Source of the DNA: JAFCUW01 sp049897565
GTDB taxonomy: Bacteria; Pseudomonadota; Gammaproteobacteria; Burkholderiales; Burkholderiaceae_D
Direction: 5' to 3'
DNA length: 64,000 nucleotides
Assembly (NCBI RefSeq): GCF_049897565.1
Contig: NZ_JAFCWM010000010.1
Span: 1 to 64,000, forward strand
In this document: one piece after another, positions 24,390 to 33,549 of the stretch
How the letters are laid out: each line of letters starts with the position of its first letter
Numbering within the stretch: position 1 is the first letter of the stretch
Made by a program: the position numbers and the translations under genes
The notes under the pieces: model-generated
What the model was told of the DNA's origin: nothing
Seen by the model: only the letters and a program-made list of their open reading frames with translations
Database searches by the model: none

Positions 24390-27300
24390 ATGAACAAAGC
24401 CAAACTCAAGTCTTACGCCCCGCAAGCCCGAAAGGACTTCATTGCCGCGGTCACCGCCCGCGCCAATTTGCTCGGCTTGTCAGAAAAGGCGGGCAAGCTA
24501 GAAGTGGCTACCAGCCAACCGCAGGGCGACGCGACCGTGATTGCAGGCCACGCCTGGCCCATAAAAGTACACAGCCAGCGTCAGCAACTTATTACCCGCA
24601 TTCAAAAAGACGGCTTTGCCCAGACCATGGAAGCTGTGGCTTACACTTGGTTCAACCGGTTTGCGGCGCTGCGCTACATGGAGTTGCACGACTACTTGGG
24701 CCACGGCCACCGGGCGCTTTCTAGCTTGGATGGCACGCTGCCGGACATCCTGACGCACGCCGCAGACCTAGCGCAAAGTGGCGCTGGTGAAGGTGGTTTG
24801 CCGGGACTGAAACCCGCACTGGTCGTCGAGATGAAGCTGGCCGGCAACCGCGACGGCGAGCTGTACCGCCTGCTGCTGGTCGCCCAGTGCAATGCGCTCA
24901 GCAATGTAATGCCGTTCCTGTTCGAGCGCATCGACGACGAAACCGAGCTTCTGCTGCCCGACAACCTGCTGCGAACCGATTCCGTCATTGCCAAGCTGGT
25001 GACCGCCATTGACGAAGAAGACTGGGGGCAGGTTGAAATCATCGGCTGGCTGTACCAGTTCTACATCAGCGAGAAAAAAGACGAAGTTATCGGCAAGGTG
25101 GTCAAAAGCGAAGACATCCCCGCCGCCACGCAGCTCTTCACACCCAACTGGATTGTTCAATACTTGGTACAAAACAGCGTCGGCCGGCTGTGGCTGATGG
25201 CCAACCCTGCCAGCACCTTGAAGGCACAGTGGCCGTACTACATAGCTCCCGCCGACCAGACGATTGAAGTGCAAGCCCAGCTCGACGCCCTGATTCAGGC
25301 CCGCGTGGATGAGGATGGCGACAGTCTGAATCCCGAGTCCATCACGCTGCTGGACCCGGCCTGTGGCTCCGGCCACATTCTGGTCGAAGGGTACGATGTG
25401 CTCAAGGCAATCTACCTGGAGCGCGGCTACCAGCCACGCGCGATTCCGCGTCTGATTCTGGAAAAGAACCTGTACGGTCTGGACATCGACGACCGCGCCG
25501 CGCAAATGGCCGGTTTTGCCCTGCTGATGAAAGCCCGCGCCGATGACCGGCGCCTTTTCAACGAGCCCATCAAGCTCAACGTGCTGTCTTTACAGGAGAG
25601 TCAGGGACTGGACGTTGATGAACTCGTCCGCGCGTTACAAACGGTCACGGTTGGTGGTTCGGATGGGTACCCCATGCGGCAGGCGATTGCCTCGCTTATC
25701 GCCATTTTCGCGAATGCGAAAACCTTTGGTTCGCTTATTCAAATCCCGTCTGAGCTGAACACGCAAGTGAAGGCGCTGGCCGTTACCTTGAAAATGGCAT
25801 TGCAGAACGGAGATTTGTACGCCAAGGCTGCTGCGCAGGATTTATGGCCACTCGTGGTGCAGGCGCAGGTGCTTGGTATGCACTTCGATTCGGTGGTTGC
25901 GAACCCGCCGTACATGGGAGGGAAGAATCTTCCTGAATATTTGAAAACTTGGGCCGAAGATAATTATACAAGCGGAAAGTCTGACCTCTTTGCAATGTTT
26001 ATACTTCGTGCGTTTGTGTTTGCAAAAAATAAAACAGGGATTTGTTCGCTCGTCACGATGCAAAGTTGGATGTTTATTTCGACATTTCTTGATTTTAGAA
26101 AATACTTGTTATCGAAGAAGACCATCAATTCATTAATGCAAATTGGTTTCAATAGTTTTCCTGAAATGAATTCAAAAATTGCACAGGCGTGTGCATTTTC
26201 GATATTCAACTATTCCGTTGAAGATTTTGTTGGCTCATACGTCGACTTAAATTCCGCGCCGAAATCTTCTGATAAGAATAAAATATTTCTGTCCCGAGGC
26301 GTGAACGAAGTATTCGAAAGAAATCAAATAAGTTTTTCCGCTGTTCCCGGTAGTCCGATTGCCTATTGGGCAAGTGACATAGTGCGGGCCGCGTGGAAAG
26401 ATGGTAGGACGCTGAATCAGTTATCTCAACCAAAGAAGGGGCTGGATACTGGAGAGAACGAACGTTTCCTTCGACGATGGCATGAAGTTTCGTTCGAACT
26501 CATTACGAAAATTACGAAAAACCCGGAACTGGTAACCTATTGGGTTCCAATCCAAAAAGGTGGCGCGTATCGTCGGTGGTTTGGAAATTTGGAATATGTT
26601 GTTGACTGGCGCGACAACGGTGAAGCATTGAGGTCTCACCCAGGGTCATCAATCAGAAACGAACGTTTCTACGGAATCGAAGGCGCTACTTGGTCCACGT
26701 TGACCTCAAGTAATTTTGCAATGAGATTGTGCCCGCCGGGTTTTATTTTTGAATCTAAAGGGGCGGTATGTTTTCCCATCGCACCATTTAGACTCGAAGA
26801 TATTCTGGCTTTTGGCAATTCTAACGTTGCTCAGAGTTTTTTTGCAGCGCTCTCTCAGACAATGGACTATCACGAAGGTCCATTCGGTCTTTTGCCATAT
26901 CGCGCTCCATCAACGAAGAATGAATTGTCATCTCGCATAAATGAAGCGGTCACAATCGCAAAGAATGACTGGGATAGCTTTGAGGAGTCGTGGGAATTTG
27001 CAGGAATTCCACAAGCATGGAAAGTTGATTTATTCCAGTCGCTAAGTGGGGCATGGATGGGGTGGGCAGAATTATGTGCTCAGCGGGTCTGTCAATTGAA
27101 AAGTATAGAAGAAGAAAACAACAGTCTGTACATAGATGCTTACGGGCTGCAGGATGAGCTCGCGCCCGACGTACCGGAAAACCAAATCACTTTGGCCCGC
27201 GCCAGTCGTGAGAAAGACAGCCAGCGACTGATTTCTTACGCCATCGGCTGCATGATGGGGCGTTACAGCTTGGATGAGCCTGGTCTGATTTATGCAAATT

Positions 27301-27962
27301 CGGGCAACATCGGCTTCGAAGTTGGTCGCCACGTTACTTTTCCGGCGGACTTTGATGGCATCGTGCCGTTGACTGACGAACTCTGGTTCGAGGACGAGGC
27401 TGCGAGCCGTATAACCGAGTTTCTGCTGGCCGTGTGGGGGGCAGACACGCTCACTGAAAACATGGCATGGTTGGCGGAAAGCCTAGGCATCAAAGCTGGC
27501 GAAACCCCCGGTGAAACCATCCGTCGCTACCTGGCAGACAAGTTCTACAACGACCACCTGCAAACCTACAAAAAGCGCCCCATCTACTGGCTCTTTTCCA
27601 GTGGTAAACAAGGCGCATTCCAGGCATTGGTTTATCTACACCGCTACCATGAGGGAACTCTAGCCCGTATGCGTGCGGAGTATGTCTTGCCCCTGACCGG
27701 AAAAATACAGTCCCGCATTGATATGCTTGAGAAGGACGCGGCTGTCGCTGCTAGCATCGCAGTTCGCAACAAACTGGCCAAGGAAGTTGAAAAACTCAAA
27801 AAGAAGCAGGTCGAGCTGCTGGCTTACGATGAGAAGCTCCGCCATCATGCAGATATGCGCATTTCGCTGGACCTTGATGACGGTGTCAAAGTCAACTACG
27901 GCAAGTTCGGGGATTTGCTGGCAGAGGTGAAGGCGATTACTGGCGGGGCCAGTGATGACTAA
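24390..27962 (+). CDS. pglX: BREX-1 adenine-specific DNA methyltransferase PglX
   Basis: 1190 residues. Motif I is LLDPACGSGHILVEGYD (~325-341) and motif IV is VVANPPYMGGKN (~502-513), the NPPY of N6-adenine methyltransferases. The C-terminal quarter contains LYRYHEGTLARMRAEY-like PglX sequence (VYLHRYHEGTLARMRAEYV). PglX uses S-adenosylmethionine to mark the BREX site on host DNA. The part from about 25900 to 27120, just after NPPY and covering the presumed target-recognition region, drops to about 35-40% GC, while the gene ends are about 55-60%. The reading frame is intact. I read this as a swapped specificity module. No simple-sequence tract that would allow phase variation was seen. Confidence 0.95.
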   Translation: MNKAKLKSYAPQARKDFIAAVTARANLLGLSEKAGKLEVATSQPQGDATVIAGHAWPIKVHSQRQQLITRIQKDGFAQTMEAVAYTWFNRFAALRYMELHDYLGHGHRALSSLDGTLPDILTHAADLAQSGAGEGGLPGLKPALVVEMKLAGNRDGELYRLLLVAQCNALSNVMPFLFERIDDETELLLPDNLLRTDSVIAKLVTAIDEEDWGQVEIIGWLYQFYISEKKDEVIGKVVKSEDIPAATQLFTPNWIVQYLVQNSVGRLWLMANPASTLKAQWPYYIAPADQTIEVQAQLDALIQARVDEDGDSLNPESITLLDPACGSGHILVEGYDVLKAIYLERGYQPRAIPRLILEKNLYGLDIDDRAAQMAGFALLMKARADDRRLFNEPIKLNVLSLQESQGLDVDELVRALQTVTVGGSDGYPMRQAIASLIAIFANAKTFGSLIQIPSELNTQVKALAVTLKMALQNGDLYAKAAAQDLWPLVVQAQVLGMHFDSVVANPPYMGGKNLPEYLKTWAEDNYTSGKSDLFAMFILRAFVFAKNKTGICSLVTMQSWMFISTFLDFRKYLLSKKTINSLMQIGFNSFPEMNSKIAQACAFSIFNYSVEDFVGSYVDLNSAPKSSDKNKIFLSRGVNEVFERNQISFSAVPGSPIAYWASDIVRAAWKDGRTLNQLSQPKKGLDTGENERFLRRWHEVSFELITKITKNPELVTYWVPIQKGGAYRRWFGNLEYVVDWRDNGEALRSHPGSSIRNERFYGIEGATWSTLTSSNFAMRLCPPGFIFESKGAVCFPIAPFRLEDILAFGNSNVAQSFFAALSQTMDYHEGPFGLLPYRAPSTKNELSSRINEAVTIAKNDWDSFEESWEFAGIPQAWKVDLFQSLSGAWMGWAELCAQRVCQLKSIEEENNSLYIDAYGLQDELAPDVPENQITLARASREKDSQRLISYAIGCMMGRYSLDEPGLIYANSGNIGFEVGRHVTFPADFDGIVPLTDELWFEDEAASRITEFLLAVWGADTLTENMAWLAESLGIKAGETPGETIRRYLADKFYNDHLQTYKKRPIYWLFSSGKQGAFQALVYLHRYHEGTLARMRAEYVLPLTGKIQSRIDMLEKDAAVAASIAVRNKLAKEVEKLKKKQVELLAYDEKLRHHADMRISLDLDDGVKVNYGKFGDLLAEVKAITGGASDD

Positions 27963-28001
27963 GTCTGCGCGCTGTAAAAATATCCAAGAAGGAGCCTGTC
28001 A

Positions 28002-30617
28002 ATGAGCCAACAGCGTCTGGTTGATAGTTTGACCTCCTTGTTTTCCACCTACCCCGTCGTGTTCTGGCATGACGTGGACGCCGAGTTCGCATCAGCCGTC
28101 GATGGGCTGCAAATCCACGGCGTACAATTGGTGCGCTTGGACGACACGCCGGCGCTTCAGGTGAAGCTCGACATTGAGGGCGCCCCGGACCAGCGCTGGC
28201 TGATTTACAGCGCCAAGCCTGAGCCGGAACCGACCAAGGATTGGCTGCTCGATGTGCGCATGCGCAGCAAGTCGTTCCGGGCGGATTCAACCTCCATTCT
28301 GCTTGAAGACTTGGGCCTGACCACGCAAGGGTTGCGGCAGCACCTGAAAGAGCGCGCCAAATTTCTGCGCGCAAAAGACCGGTTGGACCGTTTAAAACGA
28401 ATGGTGTTACCGGGCGACAGCGCGCCGGACCTGGACCGCAAGATGCTGGCGGTGCTGACCCGTGCCGACCAACCTGAGTTGTTTGCCATCTTGCAGCGCC
28501 TGTACGGCGCCATGGTGGTGGATGGCGCGGCGGACTTGTCGGCCCAACCCAAAGCCTGGCAAGACATCGCAGCCAACGATTTGACGCCTGCGTTCTGGGA
28601 ATTGGTGCAAATGCAACTGGGCTATCTTGAGGCCAACCCTAGCCTGCGCGATTTGCTGTTGCGCATTCTGGTGACGGATTTCTGCCGCGGCCTGCAGGGT
28701 GAAACGCCCCCTCAATTGGCGCATTTTGTACTTCCTGACCGCACCTTGGCTGCGAATGCGTCGGTGTTTGTGGGGCGTTGGCGCTCGGATATTGCGCAGT
28801 TTGCCAATTACAACGCGCTGGCGCAGGCCGTGGCCAACGAACTTGACTTGGTGAGCTTGCTGTCGTGCCAGTCCGCCGAGCAATTGGTGGAATGCATGAC
28901 GTTTGAAGATGTCGAATTGCGGATGGTGCAAGAACTTAAAAAACGCATTGTCGCCGGTGCAGGCGCCAACATGGATGTGGTGCGCGCGTTAATGGCGCGC
29001 CGCCGCGACGGGCATTGGGCGAACCCCTTGTTGGCCAGCTCCAACGAACGCACCCGCGCGCTGGCTGCATGTTACGACGCCTTGACCGCCGCCGCCGATT
29101 TTTTCAGTCTGAAATCGACCCATGCCGCAGGCTTCAGTTTTGCTGACGCGGGCACCGCATTTGCACAATACCGCGATGAGCTGTTCCGGTTTGACCAGTT
29201 ATACCGGCATTTTCACACGGCGGCTGATGCTGTCGAACCCACCGGCTGGGCCGTGCTGCATGAGTTGCGCGATACGATTGAGGGCGTATATTCCGGTTGG
29301 TTCATCCCGCACTTGAGCACTGCCTGGTCCAAAGTGGTGGAGGGGCCGCACGGTTTGCTCAAGCACTGGAAGCTGCCCGAGGTGACACCACAGCAGGCGT
29401 TCTATGAGCGCAAGGTGCTGCCGCTGTTTGACGGAGGGGTCAAACGGGTGTTCGTGGTGATTTCCGATGCGTTCCGGTACGAGGTGGCGCAGGAGCTTGT
29501 GCAGCACACTAACAGCAAGAGCCGCTTCAAGGCGTCGCTGGACGGCATGTTGGGTGTGTTGCCGAGTTATACGGCGCTGGGCATGGCCGCGCTGCTACCG
29601 CACAAGACACTGGCCTACAAAGAGAGTGCAAACCTGGATGTGCTGGCCGATGGTCACTCCGTGGCCACCCTCGACCAGCGTCACGAGCATCTTAAATCCT
29701 TCGGCGGCATCGCCATTAAGGCCGAAGATTTGATGGGACTAGGGAAGGAAAAGGGGCGGGAACTGGTGCGAGACCAGCAGCTCATTTACATCTATCACGA
29801 CCGCATCGACATGACCGGCGACAAGCAGGCTTCGGAGACTAAAACCTTTGAGGCAGCGGCCCAAACGGTGCAGGAACTTGCGAACGTGCTCGGCTTTATT
29901 ATCAACGGCCTCAATGGCTCTGCGGTGCTTGTCACAGCTGACCATGGTTTCATGTACCAGGAGTCGGCGCTTGATGAATCGGATAAGTCTACGCTGGAGG
30001 ACAAGCCCGTAGGTACCTTGAAAGCAAAGAAGCGGTATTTGATTGGCCGTGATTTGGGAGATACCCCGAAAGCCTGGTCTGGCAATACGGCGGTGACGGC
30101 CGGCACCACGCTAGAGGGCAGTCTGGATTTCTGGGTGCCCAAAGGAGCCAGCCGGTTCCACTTTGCCGGCGGGGCACGCTTCGTCCATGGCAGCGCCATG
30201 CCCCAGGAAATTATGGTGCCTGTCATCACAGTACGGGTCAGCGAGGCCGAAAATGCCAAAACTAAATACGTGAGCGTCAGTCTGTTAGGTGCCGTGAACA
30301 AGGTGGTGACGAACACACAGCGCTTCGAATTCATCCAAACCGACGCTGTGTCGGAGCGAGTGCTGGCCCGTTCCGTGGTGGTATCGCTGCGCGATGGCTC
30401 GGACAACGACAAACCCATCAGCAACCTGCAATCCATCACCTTTGACAGCACGTCACAGCTGCTCGATGAGCGCAAACGCTCGGTTTTGTTGACCGTGCTG
30501 GTGGGCGCGCATGACCCGCACAAGCACTATGACCTGGTGATGCGCGATGCGGTAAGCAACGTGGAGGTGCTACGCCTGCCCGTCAAGGTAGACTTAGCCT
30601 TTGGTAATGACTTTTGA
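28002..30617 (+). CDS. pglZ: BREX-1 alkaline-phosphatase-superfamily protein PglZ
   Basis: 871 residues starting MSQQRLVDSLTSLFSTYPVV, a typical type 1 PglZ opening. The phosphatase-superfamily core appears at VFVVISDAFRYEVAQEL (~484-500, metal-binding Asp) and AVLVTADHGFMYQESA (~642-657, DHG metal site). GGAG stands 8 bases before the ATG at 28002, 39 bases after pglX. PglZ is essential for BREX methylation and defence; the fold suggests nuclease or phosphodiesterase chemistry on nucleic acid. The stop (30615-30617) overlaps a possible TTG start of brxL. Confidence 0.95.
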   Translation: MSQQRLVDSLTSLFSTYPVVFWHDVDAEFASAVDGLQIHGVQLVRLDDTPALQVKLDIEGAPDQRWLIYSAKPEPEPTKDWLLDVRMRSKSFRADSTSILLEDLGLTTQGLRQHLKERAKFLRAKDRLDRLKRMVLPGDSAPDLDRKMLAVLTRADQPELFAILQRLYGAMVVDGAADLSAQPKAWQDIAANDLTPAFWELVQMQLGYLEANPSLRDLLLRILVTDFCRGLQGETPPQLAHFVLPDRTLAANASVFVGRWRSDIAQFANYNALAQAVANELDLVSLLSCQSAEQLVECMTFEDVELRMVQELKKRIVAGAGANMDVVRALMARRRDGHWANPLLASSNERTRALAACYDALTAAADFFSLKSTHAAGFSFADAGTAFAQYRDELFRFDQLYRHFHTAADAVEPTGWAVLHELRDTIEGVYSGWFIPHLSTAWSKVVEGPHGLLKHWKLPEVTPQQAFYERKVLPLFDGGVKRVFVVISDAFRYEVAQELVQHTNSKSRFKASLDGMLGVLPSYTALGMAALLPHKTLAYKESANLDVLADGHSVATLDQRHEHLKSFGGIAIKAEDLMGLGKEKGRELVRDQQLIYIYHDRIDMTGDKQASETKTFEAAAQTVQELANVLGFIINGLNGSAVLVTADHGFMYQESALDESDKSTLEDKPVGTLKAKKRYLIGRDLGDTPKAWSGNTAVTAGTTLEGSLDFWVPKGASRFHFAGGARFVHGSAMPQEIMVPVITVRVSEAENAKTKYVSVSLLGAVNKVVTNTQRFEFIQTDAVSERVLARSVVVSLRDGSDNDKPISNLQSITFDSTSQLLDERKRSVLLTVLVGAHDPHKHYDLVMRDAVSNVEVLRLPVKVDLAFGNDF

Positions 30618-30625
30618 AAATTGAA

Positions 30626-32686
30626 ATGACGCAAACTCCGACACCCGCTGCAACACTGGTCAATGAGCTGCCGGATAGCAGCCTGGACACTCTGCTCAAC
30701 ACCCATTTTGCTGGAAAGGTTGTACGCAAAGACCTGACCAAGCTGATTAAGGAGGGGGCGAACGTGCCGGTGTACGTGCTGGAGTACCTGCTGGGCATGT
30801 ACTGCGCAAGCAATGATGAAGCCGTCATCCAGAGCGGTTTGGTCAACGTCAAGCGCATCCTCACGGAAAACTACGTGCGCGCGGACGAGGCGGAGAAGGT
30901 CAAATCCAAAGTGCGCGAGAGCGGTACATACAAGGTCATCGACAAGGTCACCGTCAAGCTCAATGAAAAGCGGGACGTGTACGAGGCGTTGCTGTCCAAT
31001 CTGGGTGTGAAGAACGCGGAGATTTCCAGCAGCTATGTGCGGCAGTTCGAAAAATTGCTCGTCGGTGGCATTTGGTGCATCGTCACACTCAAATACTTCT
31101 ATGAAGAGGACCAGAAGGGGTCACCGTTTACCGTAACGGAGCTTAAGCCCATCCAGATGCCCAACATGGACATGACGGCCTTGTTCGAGGCGCGCAAGTC
31201 GTTTACGGATGAGCAGTGGATTGATGCCTTGATTCGCTCGACTGGCATGGAGCCCAGTCACTTCAAGGAGCGGGTCAAGTGGCACCTGCTCGCGCGCATG
31301 GTGCCGCTCGTTGAGAACAACTATAACTTCTGTGAGCTCGGCCCACGCGGCACCGGTAAGAGCCACATCTACAAGGAAATCAGCCCGAACAGCATTCTGG
31401 TTTCGGGCGGACAAACCACAGTGGCGAACCTCTTCTACAATATGGGGGCGCGCAAGGTGGGCTTGGTGGGCTTGTGGGATGTCGTGGCGTTCGATGAAGT
31501 GGCCGGCATCAACTTCAAGGACCACGATGGCGTGCAAATCATGAAGGACTACATGGCATCAGGCTCGTTCAGCCGGGGCCGAGAGTCCATCAATGCCAGC
31601 GCCGCGATGGTCTTTGTTGGCAACATCAATCAAAGTGTGGAGTCGTTGGTCAAGACCTCACACTTGCTGGCGCCGTTCCCTGAAGCGATGATTGACTCTG
31701 CATTCTTCGACCGTTTTCACGCGTATGTCCCGGGCTGGGAAATACCCAAAATGCGGCCTGAATTTTTCACGAACCAGTACGGGCTGATTGTCGACTACTT
31801 GGCGGAGTACCTGCGCGAGATGCGCAAACAAAGCTTTGCCGATGCCATCGACAAGTGGTTCAAGTTGGGCAACAACCTGAACCAGCGCGACACCATCGCC
31901 GTGCGGCGCACGACTTCGGGCCTGCTCAAGCTTGTGTGCCCCAACGGCGAATACACCAAGGACTCAGTGCGCAAGTGCTTGGAATACGCGCTGGAGGCAC
32001 GCCGCCGAATCAAAGAGCAGCTCAAGAAAATCGGAGGAATGGAGTTTTACGACGTCCATTTCAGCTACATCGACCTCGAAGACGGTGTTGAGCGCTTTGT
32101 GACCGTGCCCGAACAATCGGGCGGCGCGCTGGTGCCTGAAGGGCGCTTGAATCCCGGTACCTTGCACACCATCAGCATGGGCTCATCCGAGATGCCCGGC
32201 ATCTACCGACTGGAGATTCAATCTATTCCCGGCACGGGCAAAGCGAACGTATCAGGCGTGGCGCCGCGTGAAGCGGTAAGGGTGGCGTTCGACTACTTCA
32301 AAGCCAATTCATCCCGCGTCAGCGCGTCCATCAAGCCGGGCGAGCGTGACTTTCACACCCATCTGGTTGAACTGCAGAACAGTGGTTCTCCGCAGGCGCT
32401 GACCTTGGCCGGCTTCATTGCCCTGTGCTCCGCAGCGCTGGGCAAGCCGGTGCAGTCGCAGTTAGCCGTGATGGGAGACATGAGTCTGGGCGGCACCATC
32501 GTGCAGGTGCGCAACCTGGCCGAGTGCATGCAGGTCGCGTTCGATGCCGGCGCCAAACGGATTCTGCTCCCAATGTCGAGCGTGACGGACATCGCGTCGG
32601 TTCCCGGTGAATTGTTCGCCAAGTTCCAGACAAGCTTTTACTCCGACCCGGTTGATGCCGTGTTCAAAGCACTGGGAGTGGAATAG
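30626..32686 (+). CDS. brxL: BREX AAA+ effector BrxL (Lon-related)
   Basis: About 686 residues. LNTHFAGKVVRKDLTKLIKE followed by GANVPVYVLEYLLG is the BrxL N-terminal signature. The AAA+ Walker A is ELGPRGTGKSHIYK (~240) and the Walker B-like segment is VVAFDEVAGINF. The C-terminus has the Lon-protease-like fold (LTLAGFIALCSAALGKPVQS, then GAKRILLPMSSVTDI). In my manual alignment the Lon catalytic Ser and Lys positions are not conserved (GSPQA for GPSAG; RNLAEC for GGLKEK), so proteolysis is unlikely. BrxL is a ring-forming DNA-binding ATPase needed for phage exclusion. The ATG at 30626 is used; a TTG at 30614 overlapping the pglZ stop is possible. Confidence 0.94.
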   Translation: MTQTPTPAATLVNELPDSSLDTLLNTHFAGKVVRKDLTKLIKEGANVPVYVLEYLLGMYCASNDEAVIQSGLVNVKRILTENYVRADEAEKVKSKVRESGTYKVIDKVTVKLNEKRDVYEALLSNLGVKNAEISSSYVRQFEKLLVGGIWCIVTLKYFYEEDQKGSPFTVTELKPIQMPNMDMTALFEARKSFTDEQWIDALIRSTGMEPSHFKERVKWHLLARMVPLVENNYNFCELGPRGTGKSHIYKEISPNSILVSGGQTTVANLFYNMGARKVGLVGLWDVVAFDEVAGINFKDHDGVQIMKDYMASGSFSRGRESINASAAMVFVGNINQSVESLVKTSHLLAPFPEAMIDSAFFDRFHAYVPGWEIPKMRPEFFTNQYGLIVDYLAEYLREMRKQSFADAIDKWFKLGNNLNQRDTIAVRRTTSGLLKLVCPNGEYTKDSVRKCLEYALEARRRIKEQLKKIGGMEFYDVHFSYIDLEDGVERFVTVPEQSGGALVPEGRLNPGTLHTISMGSSEMPGIYRLEIQSIPGTGKANVSGVAPREAVRVAFDYFKANSSRVSASIKPGERDFHTHLVELQNSGSPQALTLAGFIALCSAALGKPVQSQLAVMGDMSLGGTIVQVRNLAECMQVAFDAGAKRILLPMSSVTDIASVPGELFAKFQTSFYSDPVDAVFKALGVE

Positions 32687-32689
32687 CGT

Positions 32690-33088
32690 ATGGCAACCAA
32701 AGGGATTTCTGAGGCGTTTGCGAAGTACGGAGCGCGACTCAAGAACGTGAATTGGTCTGTCTCCGCGTGGAACTCTACCGGCGAACTGGTACTCAGCCTC
32801 TGGGCCCACCATTATCGCAAAGGTGAGGATGGCTCGGCCGAGTATTCCGGAAAACTGTCGAGGTGGGCGGGGCCGGGAAACAATGAGTTTCGCGTGAATA
32901 TTGCCGAAGCTTTTGAACGCAAGTCGCCGGTAAGGCTCGTGGTTGTGCAAACAGACAATATCGACCACGTGGAGTCCGGGGAGGATGCTAGCAGGGTAAA
33001 GAAAGATTTTTCGGCGCGTGACGACTTGGTTGGGGAAGTAGTATTGCTGGAAAATGATAACTATGTCGTCAGTTTTCGGCGCAGATAA
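32690..33088 (+). CDS. Hypothetical protein, last gene of BREX operon (132 aa)
   Basis: Begins MATKGISEAFAKYGARLKNV 3 bases after the brxL stop, so it is almost certainly in the BREX transcript. It is a small mixed alpha/beta protein: VNWSVSAWNSTGELVLSLWA at residues ~19-38, an Arg/Lys-rich middle, and VRLVVVQTDNIDHVESGEDA then a strand-rich end (GEVVLLENDNYVVSFRRR). I recognise no family. Position and spacing suggest an accessory BREX component, or an extra effector or anti-anti-defence factor carried with it. The function is not predicted. Confidence 0.7.
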   Translation: MATKGISEAFAKYGARLKNVNWSVSAWNSTGELVLSLWAHHYRKGEDGSAEYSGKLSRWAGPGNNEFRVNIAEAFERKSPVRLVVVQTDNIDHVESGEDASRVKKDFSARDDLVGEVVLLENDNYVVSFRRR

Positions 33089-33151
33089 TCTGAAATCAAA
33101 GAGGCGTCCGTTTAATGCTATATTGCCAGAAATATTTGAAAACGGAACTTT

Positions 33152-33424
33152 ATGGGTTTTGGTCCTGGTCTTGCTAAGAAACCTCGGCGGGCGCTGTCCA
33201 CCGAAGCCAAGTGTCCGGCGTGCGCCGAAATTATCAAGGGCGACATGCAAAGTCTTCGCCTACATTTTGACACCGTACACAAAAGGCCTCCATCTGAGGG
33301 TGAAAATTATCAGTTTCGTTCTTATAAAAAGAAAAACTTTAACCCTAAGAACTATACGGCGGGATATTTCAAGAACCCACTAGAGGTAAGCGGTGGCCTA
33401 CCTTCGTTAGGTAAGCGGAAGTAG
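33152..33424 (+). CDS. Small putative zinc-finger protein downstream of BREX
   Basis: 90 residues beginning MGFGPGLAKKPRRALSTEAK. It contains CPACAEIIKGDMQSLRLH followed by FDTVH, giving C-x2-C-x13-H-x4-H, a C2H2-type zinc-binding arrangement. A basic tail follows (YKKKNFNPKNY). Such small basic zinc-finger proteins often bind nucleic acid. It starts 64 bases after the preceding gene with no terminator seen, so it may be the eighth gene of the BREX transcript. No ribosome-binding site stands out (GAAAACGGAAC is upstream). Confidence 0.6.
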   Translation: MGFGPGLAKKPRRALSTEAKCPACAEIIKGDMQSLRLHFDTVHKRPPSEGENYQFRSYKKKNFNPKNYTAGYFKNPLEVSGGLPSLGKRK

Positions 33425-33549
33425 CTGGCGTCGCTGCGATTATTTTGGAAAGAACAGTTCATGGGGCGGGCGCCTTCAATGAACGTAAGGCCTTCTACCT
33501 TACTTTAAGTCCGGTCACGGAGGGGTACTTGGCTGAGGCACGAGGTAAT

